Source of the DNA: Engraulis encrasicolus
Taxonomy: Eukaryota > Chordata > Actinopteri > Clupeiformes > Engraulidae
Direction of reading: 5' to 3'
Assembly (NCBI RefSeq): GCF_034702125.1
Contig: NC_085871.1
Location: 36,647,659 to 36,711,658 of the forward strand
Length of the DNA: 64,000 nucleotides
Part shown: one piece after another, positions 22,276 through 35,345 of the stretch
Numbering within the stretch: position 1 is the first letter of the stretch
Layout of the letters: each line of letters starts with the position of its first letter
Translations under genes and position numbers: made by a program
The notes under the pieces: generated by a model
Database searches by the model: none
The model's input: only the letters and a program-made list of their open reading frames with translations
Told to the model about the DNA's origin: nothing

Positions 22276-22714
22276 TAAAGGAACAGTCCATCCTTTTTTG
22301 ATTTTCACATATTTGCAGTATTCCCAAGCATTATTCATGAATGTGCATACAATTTTCTTCTCAGTATTTTCAGTACTTATTGGAATCAGAATTATTAGCA
22401 TAGCTTAGCATAATCACTGGGAGTAAATGGGAGCATTAGCGTCAAGCCACAAGTAATCACAGGACAGGATCAAGCTGTTTTGCACTCTTGTGATTTTTAC
22501 ATTGATTTTAAATTAGATTATAAGTAGACCCACATTACATTTTGATGATGTTTCATTTGCTCCCATAGACTTGCATTGCTATGCTTAATTTGGCTATACT
22601 GTTAAACTAGGCAATGCAAACACATACACGAAAAATCCCATGTATTCTCAAGTTTCACTTGGACTTAACTACATATGAACAATTTCTCGAAATGAGGTGG
22701 ATTGCTCCTGCAGT
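22276..22714. mobile_element. Degenerate MITE
   Basis: AAAGGAACAGTCCATCC at the left is partly complementary to GAGGTGGATTGCTCCT at the right. The interior includes TTAGCATAGCTTAGCATAA. Target duplication not identified. Confidence 0.5.
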
Positions 22715-23103
22715 AAGTAATTGATCATATCTAAAACAAATCATTGTTTGACTAAAATTATTCTAGGTCTAATTTGTCTGAGCTGCCATTTTTATCCTTC
22801 ATCGACTGCCTTGGTAATGGGTCTAAAGAAGTGTTGCATCACCCCCCCTGCACTCAGCCTGTGTGTTCACCCCCAATCCACTGGCAAGTGTAAGCATATT
22901 CCTGTATCCTAGGTATGGACATGTCCACGTAATTACACAGACACAGACATCAGCCTGCATACTAACACCCTTCGCTTACTTTTTAATTAACCTTTTGTTC
23001 ACCCCAGGACCCCTCCGACATGCCCGCGTATACAGACCACTGTAAAAGACAGCAACTGACATTTCCCCAGCAGTCCCGTCTGTGATTGGCTGTCTGTGTT
23101 GTG

Positions 23104-23226
23104 TCTGCAGGGCCATTTCAATGTATTTGGGAGCCCTAGGCAAAGAGAGCCTTGGAACCCCCTTTTTCTTCTTCAAGCTATTGGGGAGGGCCCCCCTCAA
23201 GATAGATTTTGATAGCATCATTTCAC
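23104..23226 (+). repeat. GGCAATTGCC-family fragment, part 1
   Basis: Shares AGCTATTGGGGAGGG and ATTTTGATAGCA with the inverted copy at 49785-50000. The rest of the repeat (GGCCCCCTTTCAGCTGGAGG, CAATTGCCTAG) lies at 23640-23700, with the foldback at 23304-23570 between the two parts. Confidence 0.55.
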
Positions 23227-23303
23227 TTCTCAGTCATTGAATTTAGGGAGGTGGCTGCCACACTTCCGCAACGGTCATTGCGGTCATTTGACTACAAGTA
23301 CGT

Positions 23304-23570
23304 GAAGAAAGACTGGGCTACTTCTCAGTGACTAGACCCAGGGATGACCGGAGCACACAACATACTATAAGAGGTTTTTTATTTTGTTTGGTGCACAAAG
23401 TGACTGACGTTTTGACACACCTGCGTCTTCTTCAGAGTCCCAGCGTCTTCAGCGTCGAAACGTCAGTCACTTTGTGCACCAAAAAAATAAAAAAAAAACC
23501 CTTGAATAGTATGTTGTGTGCTCCGGTCATCCCTGGGTCTAGTCACTGAGAAGTAGCCCAGTCTTTCTTC
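23304..23570. mobile_element. Foldback insertion with hammerhead-like cores
   Basis: Arms of about 110 bp (GAAGAAAGACTGGGCTACTT... and its complement ending 23570) surround a short centre. On the minus strand the centre reads CTGAAGA, a stem-like segment, CAAAAC, GTCA, GTC. This fits the hammerhead plan CUGANGA-stem II-GAAAC-loop-GUC with a single G-to-A change. The plus strand has an intact GTCGAAACGTCAGTC but no CUGANGA. Interpretation as a Penelope-like or retrozyme relic is inference. Confidence 0.6.
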
Positions 23571-23843
23571 ATTCTACAGTCTGGACTGTGAGCACCACAG
23601 GCTGAAATGCAAGACATCCTTCCTTTTACTTAACTACAGTACTTATTACCAAGGGCCCCCTTTCAGCTGGAGGTCCTAGGCAATTGCCTAGTTGGCTTGC
23701 CTGATTGTGACTAGCCTGTGTGTTTGCTGCACTGTGCTGTGATGTGCGCACGAGTGACAGACACCTCTCCAAATGTCAGGCTTATACGCAGGGGTGACTA
23801 TGATGGGCAATGATGGAAAACATCTCGTAATGTGCTCCAGGCA

Positions 23844-25439
<1,596 letters not shown>

Positions 25440-25628
25440 AATCTTTGGGGTTTAATATATTATATATGCATAACGTTCATTATGTCTAACTGTTTAAATC
25501 AACACTTGAGATTTTCTTTTACTTCAGACATGTAAAAGTTTGATCTTTCACCTGACATGTTTCGACGGTCTTAAGTAAAGTACATGTCTTAAGTAAAAGA
25601 AAATCTCAAGTGTTGAATCTTTGGGGTT
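25440..25628. mobile_element. 163 bp insertion with 13 bp target duplication and hairpin
   Basis: AATCTTTGGGGTT occurs at 25440-25452 and 25616-25628. The insert between them has 35 bp inverted arms (25499-25533 and 25582-25616) and a minus-strand GTCGAAACATGTC core. Long duplications of this kind are made by target-primed retroelements. Confidence 0.7.
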
Positions 25629-25803
25629 CATTGAACATGTTGGCGTCTACAGTGTTGATTCCTCAGCCCTGATTATTCCTACAGTGCTGTAAAAAACAAA
25701 AAGATTAAGCAGTGAGTGGCGGTCGAGTCGACACAGTCATGCAGAGGAGCTGTGAACTGTCCACTTCCTGTCATCATTGTGCCTCGTTGACCTGCAGGAA
25801 GTC

Positions 25804-25875
25804 GGAGTCCTCCAAGGAAAAAGACAACCCCCTCCAGACGGAGTCCTCCAAGCAAAAAGACAACCCCCTCCAGAC
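25804..25875 (+). repeat. 36 bp tandem duplication, in frame
   Basis: Two units beginning GGAGTCCTCCAAG at 25804 and 25840 differ by one base. In the 66-codon open frame 25712-25912 they encode two ESSK-KDNPLQT repeats. No family is recognised. Confidence 0.85.
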
Positions 25876-25973
25876 GGAAGCGGTTGAAGGACATGCCATT
25901 TGTAGAAAATAGCAAAACGTCAACTTGACAGGCTATAAATAAACAAGAGCAAGGACAACAGGACAAACAAAAA

Positions 25974-26258
25974 TGGTAACACTTTATTTTAGGGATACAT
26001 CTATTAGCACTAATACATACAATGTACCTGTATAAGTAGCTTGTAAGGCATGTACAAAGCAAAATCAAATATTTGTTAGGCATGTATTCGCAAATATCTT
26101 GTTCATGCACAATAAGGGATTTATTACCAATTTAACCTTAGTAAGGACCTAGAAGGCCTTAGCATTTGGTTAGTACATGCCTTACAAAGTACTAATGCAG
26201 GCATTAACATTATATGTATTAGTGCTAATAGATGTATCCCTAAAATAAAGTGTTACCA
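25974..26258. mobile_element. 285 bp MITE with near-perfect 46 bp TIRs
   Basis: TGGTAACACTTTATTTTAGG at the left is exactly mirrored by CCTAAAATAAAGTGTTACCA at the right, and complementarity continues through ATACATCTATTAGC. CAAAA occurs at both flanks. A half copy lies at 13848-13931. Confidence 0.9.
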
Positions 26259-26832
26259 CAAAAGTAATGCAGTGCCCATGGAACACACAGAATGTACTCA
26301 AGAAGAGCTAGGATTCGGGATAATGAATAATGAAACAATAATGAAAGACATACACCATCCCAGTCATAATTGTTTCCAAAATCTGCCTTCTGGAAAACTA
26401 CGCTCACTTCAGTGTAGAACAGAAAGCTCCCCTCAGGCTTTCCGCTTTTTAAATTCACGTTCTAAAGCCAAACTTCAATATTGTTTGACATTGTTGCGAA
26501 CTGTTACTATTATTTACTGTGTTTTGTACTATTATTACGCAGAAGAAAGCAGTCTCGACATTCATTTCACTGCAAAAAATTGTGCCAGAAGACGTGACAA
26601 ATAGAATTCTTGAATCTTGACTCTGAATCTTGCACTATATGAATGGTTGTAAAATCTCTGAAACCCAAATACTCTGAGGGGTGCTTTTGTCCGTTCATCT
26701 CCGGACACAAGTAAAATGTAACACCTACCAGTAGCAAATCCTGCTAATGTGGACCTACAGTATGTTGTGCATATAGAGCAGAGTAACTTAATCCTGAAGG
26801 AAATGTTCAAGGGTTCAAATGGCTCTACACAT
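26259..26832. other. No feature recognised
   Basis: A 110-codon open frame (26272-26604) shows no domain and normal intergenic composition, so it is not called as a gene. Confidence 0.45.
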
Positions 26833-27071
26833 GAAGAGTTCAGATGCAAAACCCCCTAACTCCATTTCTGAAGACCTGCACTTCTATATTTTTAGAGAAC
26901 CCTGTTGTTGGCTTGATTTACATTCATGGACTTGATGATAATACATATTAATAGTTATATTACATAAATAAAATGAACAAATATGATATTTTGATAGCTT
27001 TGTATTAAATAAATATGAAATAAGATTATTTTCTTAAAAGGCACTTAGGGGTTTTTGCATCTGAACTCTTC
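26833..27071. mobile_element. 239 bp MITE
   Basis: GAAGAGTTCAGATGCAAAA (26833) is complementary to TTTTGCATCTGAACTCTTC (ending 27071) and continues as CCCCTAA/TTAGGGG. ACAT flanks both ends. The interior is AT-rich. Confidence 0.85.
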
Positions 27072-27081
27072 ACATCTAGAG

Positions 27082-27795
27082 CAGTGGTTTTCAATGTGGG
27101 GGCCGGGGACCCCTGGGAGGGGGGTGGGGGGTTGCTGCGTGAGGGGGTGCTAGGGAGACTGCAGCAAGTTGGAAGAAAAAGTACAGTGGGCCTAAAACAA
27201 AATAACTAATAATTGAATAAACTGAATAGCTAATGTACACCATCTCTGAACAGTATTGTTTTATATATCCCTGTGGAGCACTGACTCACAGAACTAGACT
27301 ATGGTTGTGAAACGGTAGCCTCGCGCGCCATCCCACGTGCTTCCGCCAAAGGATTGACTCCACTACTAGGCCCCTGTTTTCTGTGGCACGATGTGAGCGG
27401 TATGGATCTGACCGGCCAACCCTCCCCAGAAAACAGCCAATAAGCGAATAGGCGCCACACGTGGGGGAAAATGGGGGAGGACGCTTGTGACGACGTAAAA
27501 GTCTGTGCTAATGGCTCTGGTCTGCGCTATGTTGTTGTTGAGTAACTGTCGGCAATTGGGTGAGAGCTGTCCAATCATTTCAAACCGTAACTGAGTGCAA
27601 ACTTCCCGCTTCCTGCAATCGTGTCAGATCAAACAACCTCCAGACCATGAATACGAAATGAAATGGTAGTATTATGGGATGGTCAGGACCAGGCTAGTGA
27701 CAAGGGTGCACAGGAAAAAAATTAGTCTGGCACCCATTGGCAGGAATCTACCGGTATATGGGGGGCCATGTCATGGTAGAGTTTGGGAAAGCCTG
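27082..27795. mobile_element. hAT-like element
   Basis: The flanks ATCTAGAG (27074-27081) and ACCTAGAG (27796-27803) match at 7 of 8 positions. The left end CAGTGGTTTTCAATG and the right end GTTTGGGAAAGCCTG are hAT-like but only loosely complementary. No transposase in any frame. Confidence 0.6.
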
Positions 27796-27931
27796 ACCTA
27801 GAGTACTTACACACGGTGGACACAAGTAAAAAGCAAACTCCTAGTTAATCCTACTTTTTAAAGTGTGTGCACTAAATCAACACAGTAACAGGTTATACGT
27901 GCAGTAGCAGGTTATATACTGTAAGCAGTCA

Positions 27932-28310
27932 TGGGTAAGCGGTTAGGGCGTCAGACTTGTAGCCCAAAGGTTTTGCTGAATCGACTCCCGATCCGCCAGG
28001 TTGGTGGGGGGAGTAATAAATCAGTAACCTGATTTACATCATCTGGCTGCGTTCGGCTACGTCACGCGGGGGCGTTCCATATCAGATGGTAAGAATCAGG
28101 TAAATAAATCAGTGCTCTCCCCCATCCTCCCTTATGACATACCCTGAGCATGGTACCGTCCCGCCGCACTGCTCCCTTGGGGCGGCATTGGGGCTGCTCC
28201 CTTGCTCAGGTGAAGCATAAATGCAATTTCGTTTTGTGCCCTGAACACTTGTGTGCTGTGGAGTGCTGTGTCACAATGGCAATGGGAGTTGGAGTTTCCC
28301 AGTTGGGCTT
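27932..28310 (+). mobile_element. tRNA-derived SINE, copy 3, split by a small MITE
   Basis: GGTAAGCGGTTAGGGCGTCA, AATCGACTCCCGATCCGCC and GCTGTGGAGTGCTGTGTCAC are family landmarks. The copy is interrupted at 28026-28102. Confidence 0.85.
28026..28102. mobile_element. 77 bp mini-MITE inside the SINE
   Basis: AACCTGATTTAC begins and AAGAATCAGGTA ends the insert, so ACCTGATT and AATCAGGT are inverted ends. AATAAATCAGT (11 bp) occurs on both sides (28015-28025 and 28103-28113). The uninterrupted sibling SINE confirms that this is an insertion. Confidence 0.85.
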
Positions 28311-28585
28311 TACTTCTGCCACCACACAGAAAGAGAGCGTTTAAGTTAGGGGGGGGGGGGGAGAAATAGTCATGCCATGTTTATTTTTCTGTATTTCCTC
28401 ATAGACCTGTTATTGCAGTCTAGTGTTGGTGATTCTTCTCCTAGTGTAATAATCTTTATTTGCAATGTCTGAAAGTTCCAGCCAAGTCTGGCAGCCACTA
28501 TCTCCACTGTGCTCTGCACTCTTAAGGGTTCATTTAGTTCACTAAGTCTTCAGCTATCCCCAGTCATACATTTTCTCTCTCTCCA

Positions 28586-28741
<156 letters not shown>

Positions 28742-28902
28742 AAACAGTGAGTCTGGGAAGTTGAAGGAGGGATGAAACGCCATACAAGGACGTCTCTCTC
28801 TCTCTGTCTGCTGTATCTCTATCTCTCTCTCTATCACACACGCACGCACGCACACACACTCACATACACATACACACACATGCGCCCGCCCACGCACGCA
28901 CG

Positions 28903-28966
<64 letters not shown>

Positions 28967-29026
28967 TACACATACACACTCACATACACATACACACACA
29001 TGCGCCCACCCGCCCACGCACGCACG

Positions 29027-29113
<87 letters not shown>

Positions 29114-29278
29114 TATGACTTTGCCTAGTGGACAGTGGGCGCCTGCTGCACTCCTTCCTCTCCAAAGGTCACTGTGGCTTCTTATCAGTCTCCCCTCCAG
29201 CCGCACAGAGCTACTTCAAAGCCGTCCTTGTGTGGCGTTTCATCCCTCCCTCCCTCAACTTCCCAGACTCTCTGATTT
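28742..29278. repeat. Inverted duplication flanked by mirrored microsatellites
   Basis: 28742-28792 (GTGAGTCTGGGAAGTTGAAG...) is repeated inverted at 29223-29278. Outside the left arm is (AC)n and outside the right arm is (TG)n, so the microsatellites belong to the duplicated arms. The interior holds further CA arrays and about 110 bp of unique sequence (29113-29222). Confidence 0.8.
28837..29112. repeat. Complex CA array with higher-order unit
   Basis: A composite unit (CACTCACATACACATACACA, then CATGCGCCC and CACGCACGCACGCAC, then a CA run) occurs twice. Confidence 0.9.
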
Positions 29279-29282
29279 AGGG

Positions 29283-29513
<231 letters not shown>

Positions 29514-29886
29514 ACAGTCTGACCAGTGACCCCCTATTGGTCTTCAAGACAAATGCTCATCCCCAAGTTTGTCTGTTTTCAGGGAAAACGTGCCAAATTT
29601 AGCTTCTCAAAAACGTATTCTATCAGCACAAACAGAGCTGATAAAGCCTACTTCATTTAACGGCACATTAAAATCTAAATTGAATACTATGAGGAATAAC
29701 ACGTCTGTAGTGATTGCAAGACGATGTGATATATTGCATGGCCTAATCTTAGGTGTAAAAACTTGTTAATATTGGAGTGCACACTGATTTTAAAATGTGG
29801 ACTTTTGGGGTGCCAGGTGTGCATAATGCAGTTGCATAACTGATATAACACTGTGTTAACTGTTGTAACACTTGTGCTTTACGTAA

Positions 29887-30480
29887 GGGTTAACGTTCGG
29901 CGAGAAGGTCGCTACCGTGGAATAGCAGCACGACAGAGAGAATCTTTAGACCCCGACGCGGAGCGGAGGGGTCTTGTTCTCTCTGAAGTGCTGCTATTCC
30001 ACAAAGCGACCGACTCGCCGAAAGTTAACCCGCTTATTATATGGATATACTTAAATGATTCACACATGCGGGACATTTCTTTAGACCTATTTAATGTTAA
30101 GATTGTTGCTGCGCAAAACAAAACAGTGCCGTTGTGGAACACCGCTAGGCAACAGCTAGGTAGGCTAGCCAGGACAACAGGTGTTGTCTATCACAGCAGC
30201 TGATTAGAGTGACAAAAGACCGGACCCCCTGCGGAGTGATATGAAACATTCGCTTTAGCCACTGACTTGTATGCAAGCCAGTGGCTTTAGCAGTGAACGT
30301 CTTGTTGCCATTGACAGCGGTAGCCAGGACAACGGGTGCTGTCTATCACAGCAGCTGATTAGAGTCTTGTTGAAAAGTCGCTTTAGCAGTGAAAAGTCTT
30401 GTTGTCATTGACAGCGGTCTGTTATAGACCAACCCTTCCGTTATCGAAAAATAACAGACGTCCGAACGTTGGGGAGCCCC
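29887..30480. mobile_element. Hairpin-bearing element with internal duplication
   Basis: 29887-30031 is a near-complete hairpin (GGGTTAACGTTCGGCGAG ... CTCGCCGAAAGTTAACCC, with GTGGAATAGCAGCAC mirrored inside). Downstream, a TATCACAGCAGCTGATTAGAGT block occurs at about 30189 and 30342. CCGAACGTT near 30461 may be the distal end, complementary to AACGTTCGG near the start. Confidence 0.6.
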
Positions 30481-30938
30481 GTTGAAATGAATGGAGCATT
30501 CGACAGATGACGTCACAACCATATAATAATGTTGAATATTATGGAGGCAGCTAATCATTTCTGTTTGTCAACAATCAGCGTTTAGAAAAATAAAAGGGTT
30601 TTGGCTTTACATCAAAAGACCTGATTTATTGGAAAGAGGAAAGAATAACAAGCGAGAGTCTTCTCTGCAGGTTTAAAGGGTGCATCCAGGAGCGGAGCTA
30701 TGGGGGGGCAAGCAGGGCATTTGCCCCTGAGGCCAGGGCCCTCCTGTATTGTTGGTGGGGGCCCTATTGTCACCATGGCAAGTTGTCTGAGGGGCCCTAT
30801 CAGTGTTTTGCCCTGGGGCCCTGTGTGCAATTGTTCCGCCACTGGGTGCATCTGGTTATTCCTCTACGGCTTATAGACTTCGGAACTCTATCCAAAGCAC
30901 TCTCCTTTGAAGGTAGTTGGAGTTCTTAAAACCCTTTA
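30481..30938. repeat. Unassigned, containing a GGGGCCC-type repeat
   Basis: About 30690-30845 has GGAGCGGAGCTATGGGGGGG, CCAGGGCCCTCCTG, GGGGGCCCTATTG and TGTTCCGCCACTG, a CG-containing interspersed repeat. The remainder shows nothing. Confidence 0.5.
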
Positions 30939-31085
30939 TTTTACATAGGGCTGAATAATGAAAAGGAAGAAAGGAGTCGCACACTAGAGCTGAATGCAGA
31001 ATCAAAAACAAAGCCGAAAAAAGTAAATAAAACCGACAGACGGGGACAAACGTTTCGGGTCGCCACCCCACTTTTACATAGGGCT
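30939..31085 (-). mobile_element. 119 bp insertion with 14 bp target duplication and partial hammerhead core
   Basis: TTTTACATAGGGCT flanks both sides (30939-30952 and 31072-31085). The minus strand of the insert begins GTGGGGTGGCGACCCGAAAC followed by GTTTGTCC: a short stem, then GAAAC-GTTT-GTC as in hammerhead ribozymes with a minimal stem III. The expected CUGANGA would lie just beyond the truncation point. Confidence 0.7.
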
Positions 31086-31467
31086 AAAATGTAGCCTACC
31101 TCATTTATTACTTTCAAACACAAAGCAGCCTTTTTGAAGCTGGGCAGGCAAAAAATTGGGCTGATTTGAAAAAGAACTATTATCCTTCATTAAGCTGGAG
31201 ACACGTAACACATAATATACATAATTTGCACAGTCATTGTCTGCCCCTGTATGAAGTTGAATACGTTGTCATGAGAACAAAAGGAAACATTATTTTCATA
31301 CGTTTTTAGGGCATACATTGTTTGGTTTGTTCAGCGCAATTAATATGCTCCCCATAGGTACAATCCCTTTCTGAGAATCCCTTTCTGCTTTGTGAGGTAA
31401 TTTTGGAAGACATGTCTGACACTTTAATGGGCAAGGGCCCATATAATACTGGTTATTGTAGAACTGT

Positions 31468-32400
<933 letters not shown>

Positions 32401-32553
32401 CCTGAGGTGGCGCTAGTGCACCACTTTCTAAGACAAGAAGAAGCCGGAAAGTTTCAAGCCAGAGAGCCGTTCGACTCAGTCAGCCCGGTCCTACTCTTCA
32501 GTCTCATCTCGCTGGAATAGTGTTGTCATGTGTGAAGATATACACGAAATTGA
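32401..32553 (+). other. Possible first exon of a spliced transcript
   Basis: A segment ending CACGAAATTGA followed by GTAAGTAA, a consensus donor at 32554. It includes ATGTGTGAAG at 32528. It precedes the exon-like cluster at 33.4-36.6 kb on the same strand. No TATA or CpG island is evident, and it could be a repeat. Confidence 0.25.
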
Positions 32554-33365
32554 GTAAGTAACTGAAGTACTTTCATTTATGGTGGGCGATGTACTACTGC
32601 TCTTGTGTCTTTTGTGTGTGGAAGCTGAGCTTAGACTCTACTACATTTACCCACGCAGTGCTCTTTGCTTAGTAACAGGTGCACTGCAAACACATGCAGT
32701 TGGCTATGCCCCATGTCATTTTAGAAAAGAATGGAAAATATGTACATTTAGGATATTCAAAGGATGTAGTAAAAACTGCTACTGTACAACAATCTAGCTG
32801 GTTATCTTCAGTTAATAGCTATATTTGCGCGGGAGGGTCTGATCCGTTAATGGGGGAGGGGTGGTGAGGGGTATGCACAGAAGTAGAACTTGATCGAACA
32901 CGTTGCATGCTCACGAGAACAGAGGGCTGGCGTCGTTTCGGTGTGTTCATTTTAAGCCAAGTATTCTATTTTTAAAGTTTTCTTTTCTTATCCAACCCAG
33001 GTGTTTAATGCACACATGCACTTGTGGTCTTAACCAAAGATTAATCAAATGTAAGCTTTCCTGCACACGAAGTCAAAGAACAACCGACCTAGATAGAGTG
33101 CATATAACCTGAATTTAAACTTTGCACAGGGAATTGGATGAAACATGTGGGAATAGTATCCTATTTCTTGAAGTGCATATCACTTTTTTTTTTACTTGCA
33201 CTTATGGTGCAATGCAAAGCATGCACTGCCTTATCTCGTTTTACTTAGCCTATATCTTCCTCTTTTAAGTGGAGCATTGTTTACAAGTAGCCTAGTTTAC
33301 AGAATGCATGCTCCTCATTCACGAATCCTGTGCTGTTTATTAAATGCTTAACCTCACCAATTCCT

Positions 33366-33366
33366 C

Positions 33367-33409
<43 letters not shown>

Positions 33410-33413
33410 TAAG
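33366..33413. repeat. (CTTT)n microsatellite
   Basis: About 11 CTTT units ending in AAG, which could serve as the polypyrimidine tract of the next acceptor. Confidence 0.95.
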
Positions 33414-33503
33414 GACTTCTGCTGCACTGTTCGAAGTCTGTAAGGTAAGACATTCAATGCTGATTGTCTTTAAGGTTTTTATATTGCTTTTATGTTGTGT
33501 GAA

Positions 33504-33581
<78 letters not shown>

Positions 33582-33708
33582 GCTTTTCCCTAATGTTTAT
33601 GATTTGTCAATCCTTTGGGCTCTTTATGCCTTTTCAGATCAGTGCTGAATTCAAAAGAATAACCACAGTTCCCCTGCAATCCAAGCAACTGTTGCTGAAT
33701 TGGCTGAT
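33414..33708 (+). CDS. Putative exon pair, fish SAM-domain-like family (tentative)
   Basis: Exon a (33414-33444) sits between TTTCTTTAAG and GTAAGA; exon b (33638-33708) between TTTTCAG and GTAAGT. Joined in phase they read TSAALFEVCK then ISAEFKRITTVPLQSKQLLL. This recalls a block in multicopy fish proteins annotated as sterile-alpha-motif protein 3-like, but that link is from memory and unchecked. A diverged duplicate follows at 34480-34732. The intron between the exons holds a (TG)n tract (33505-33579). The gene could be active, non-coding or dead. Confidence 0.35.
33505..33579. repeat. (TG)n microsatellite
   Basis: Pure TG, lying between the two putative exons. Confidence 0.97.
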
Positions 33709-33808
33709 GTAAGTTTCTGTATTTTTTGCCTGTCTACTTGATGGTTCCTGAGCAAAAAGCCTTTTTTACTATTGAGTTACACCCATGCATGTTAAAACCC
33801 CATAGAGA

Positions 33809-34296
33809 GGATCATGATCTGCCTTAGTAGTCATGGTACCAGTACATTCATATGCATGTTTCTTTTGGTGGCAGTCAGCTTCCCAATGTTGATGCCATTC
33901 ATAGAATCCCAAAACAAATCAGTCCCACCACCATTTTTGACCGTAAACATGGGACTATTTTCTTTATACTTCTCCCTTGGCTACTATCACACATGCTTGA
34001 AACAATATAAAGCAAATGTGTTCATCATGGTTTCATCAGAGACTAACAGACTTCAGATATGGATTGCTGGAACCATGTCCTGTGGTCTGATGACACCAAC
34101 ATGAACACATTTTTTCGGATGGTGTCAAGCATGTGTGATCTTAACCAAGTGAGTAGTACAAAGTAAACTGTCCCATGCTCATGGTCAAGTAGTGGTAGTG
34201 GGACAGACATGGTTTTAGGTGGATGCATGGCGTCAATATTGGAAATCTGAATTTCACCAACATGTACCATGACAATTGAAGCAGATCATGATACAG
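33809..34296. mobile_element. Foldback made of two inverted Tc1-like fragments
   Basis: The right half (about 34050-34296, plus strand) translates to WNHVLWSDDTNMN and downstream text resembling a Tc1 transposase catalytic region. The left half (33809-34045) is its diverged inverted copy. The ends GATCATGATCTGCCTTAGTA and GAAGCAGATCATGATACAGT are complementary. It lies between the two exon-pair copies. Confidence 0.7.
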
Positions 34297-34377
34297 TCTG
34301 TGATTTTAAAGGCGCAGAGAGTGATTTTTTAAGTAGTTTATTTCCAGAACTCATGCTGCACAGGTTACAAATGTTCT

Positions 34378-34382
34378 CCTTT

Positions 34383-34441
<59 letters not shown>
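34378..34441. repeat. (CTTT)n microsatellite
   Basis: About 15 TTTC units, matching the position of the array upstream of the first exon pair. Confidence 0.97.
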
Positions 34442-34443
<2 letters not shown>

Positions 34444-34479
34444 ATTTCATTAAGTTGTACAAGATGCACCATTTCTGAG

Positions 34480-34732
34480 GACTTCTGGCACAGTAGCCTG
34501 CACTGTTCAAAGTTTGCAAGGTAAGACATTCAATTCGGATTGTCTTAAATGTTTTGATTTGTGAATGACAGCATTTTATCTCCTTTCTTGAATGTGTGTG
34601 TGGCTTTCTCCTAATGTTAATGATTTGATTGTTAAATCCTTTGGGCTCTTTATGTCTTTTCAGATCAGTGCTGAATTGAAAAGAATCACCACAGTCCCAC
34701 TGCAATGCCCTGCACTGTTCCAAGTCCACAAG
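34480..34732 (+). pseudogene. Duplicate of the exon pair, rearranged
   Basis: Exon a' (34480-34520) ends ALFKVCK at GTAAGACATT, with an in-frame TAG unless splicing starts after CAGTAG at 34497. Exon b' (34664-34732) reads ISAELKRITTVPLQCPALFQ and VHK before GTAAAG. So a third copy of the exon-a end (CTGCACTGTTC) is fused onto exon b'. Introns also match the first pair (GTAAGACATTCAAT, CCTTTGGGCTCTTTATG). Confidence 0.45.
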
Positions 34733-35345
34733 GTAAAGCATTCACTTTGGCCACAACCCTACCCAGTGCACCTTAACAACTTGACTCCTGCTTTAAATTA
34801 GCTGTTGGGGGTGACTAAATATTCCAGTGGTATAAGGAGCTGCTTCTCGAATTTTTATATTTAAATTTTGTCGTACTCTGACCAGTGAATATTAGATTAT
34901 TGCTTAGTACTAGAATTGGAGTTATCTGAGACAAGATGATCTGATCTGAGAAGTGTTGATGACTACCTCCCTGGTGTTCCCACGCTCAGTGTGGAGTGTG
35001 ACACTAGTTAGTTTGTATGCATTGTGCTATGCTCAACATGACATTGAGAGGCTTCAGTTGAAAGTGAGCAAGCTATCCCACGGTTTCCTTATTCCAATAC
35101 ACTTACTACACAATGCATGTGCAGCTAAACAAAAAGAAATATTAATATCTTCTATGTAGAAACAAAATGAGCACTACAATGAAGGGTATAATATCTCAGA
35201 GCACTTTGTCGACACATGTTTTTCTCTCTGATGGTGGGGGGGGGGAGAAATCAGAGTCGACAGAGTGCACCAGCTGTGTTACGCTTTTCATTATATTGCC
35301 CATTGTATGTCTGCCTAGAATATTGCATGTTTTATTTTTAATCAC

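Noticed and set aside
25679..26110. 143-codon open frame on the minus strand
   Set aside because: It runs through the 36 bp repeat and into a MITE; no domain.
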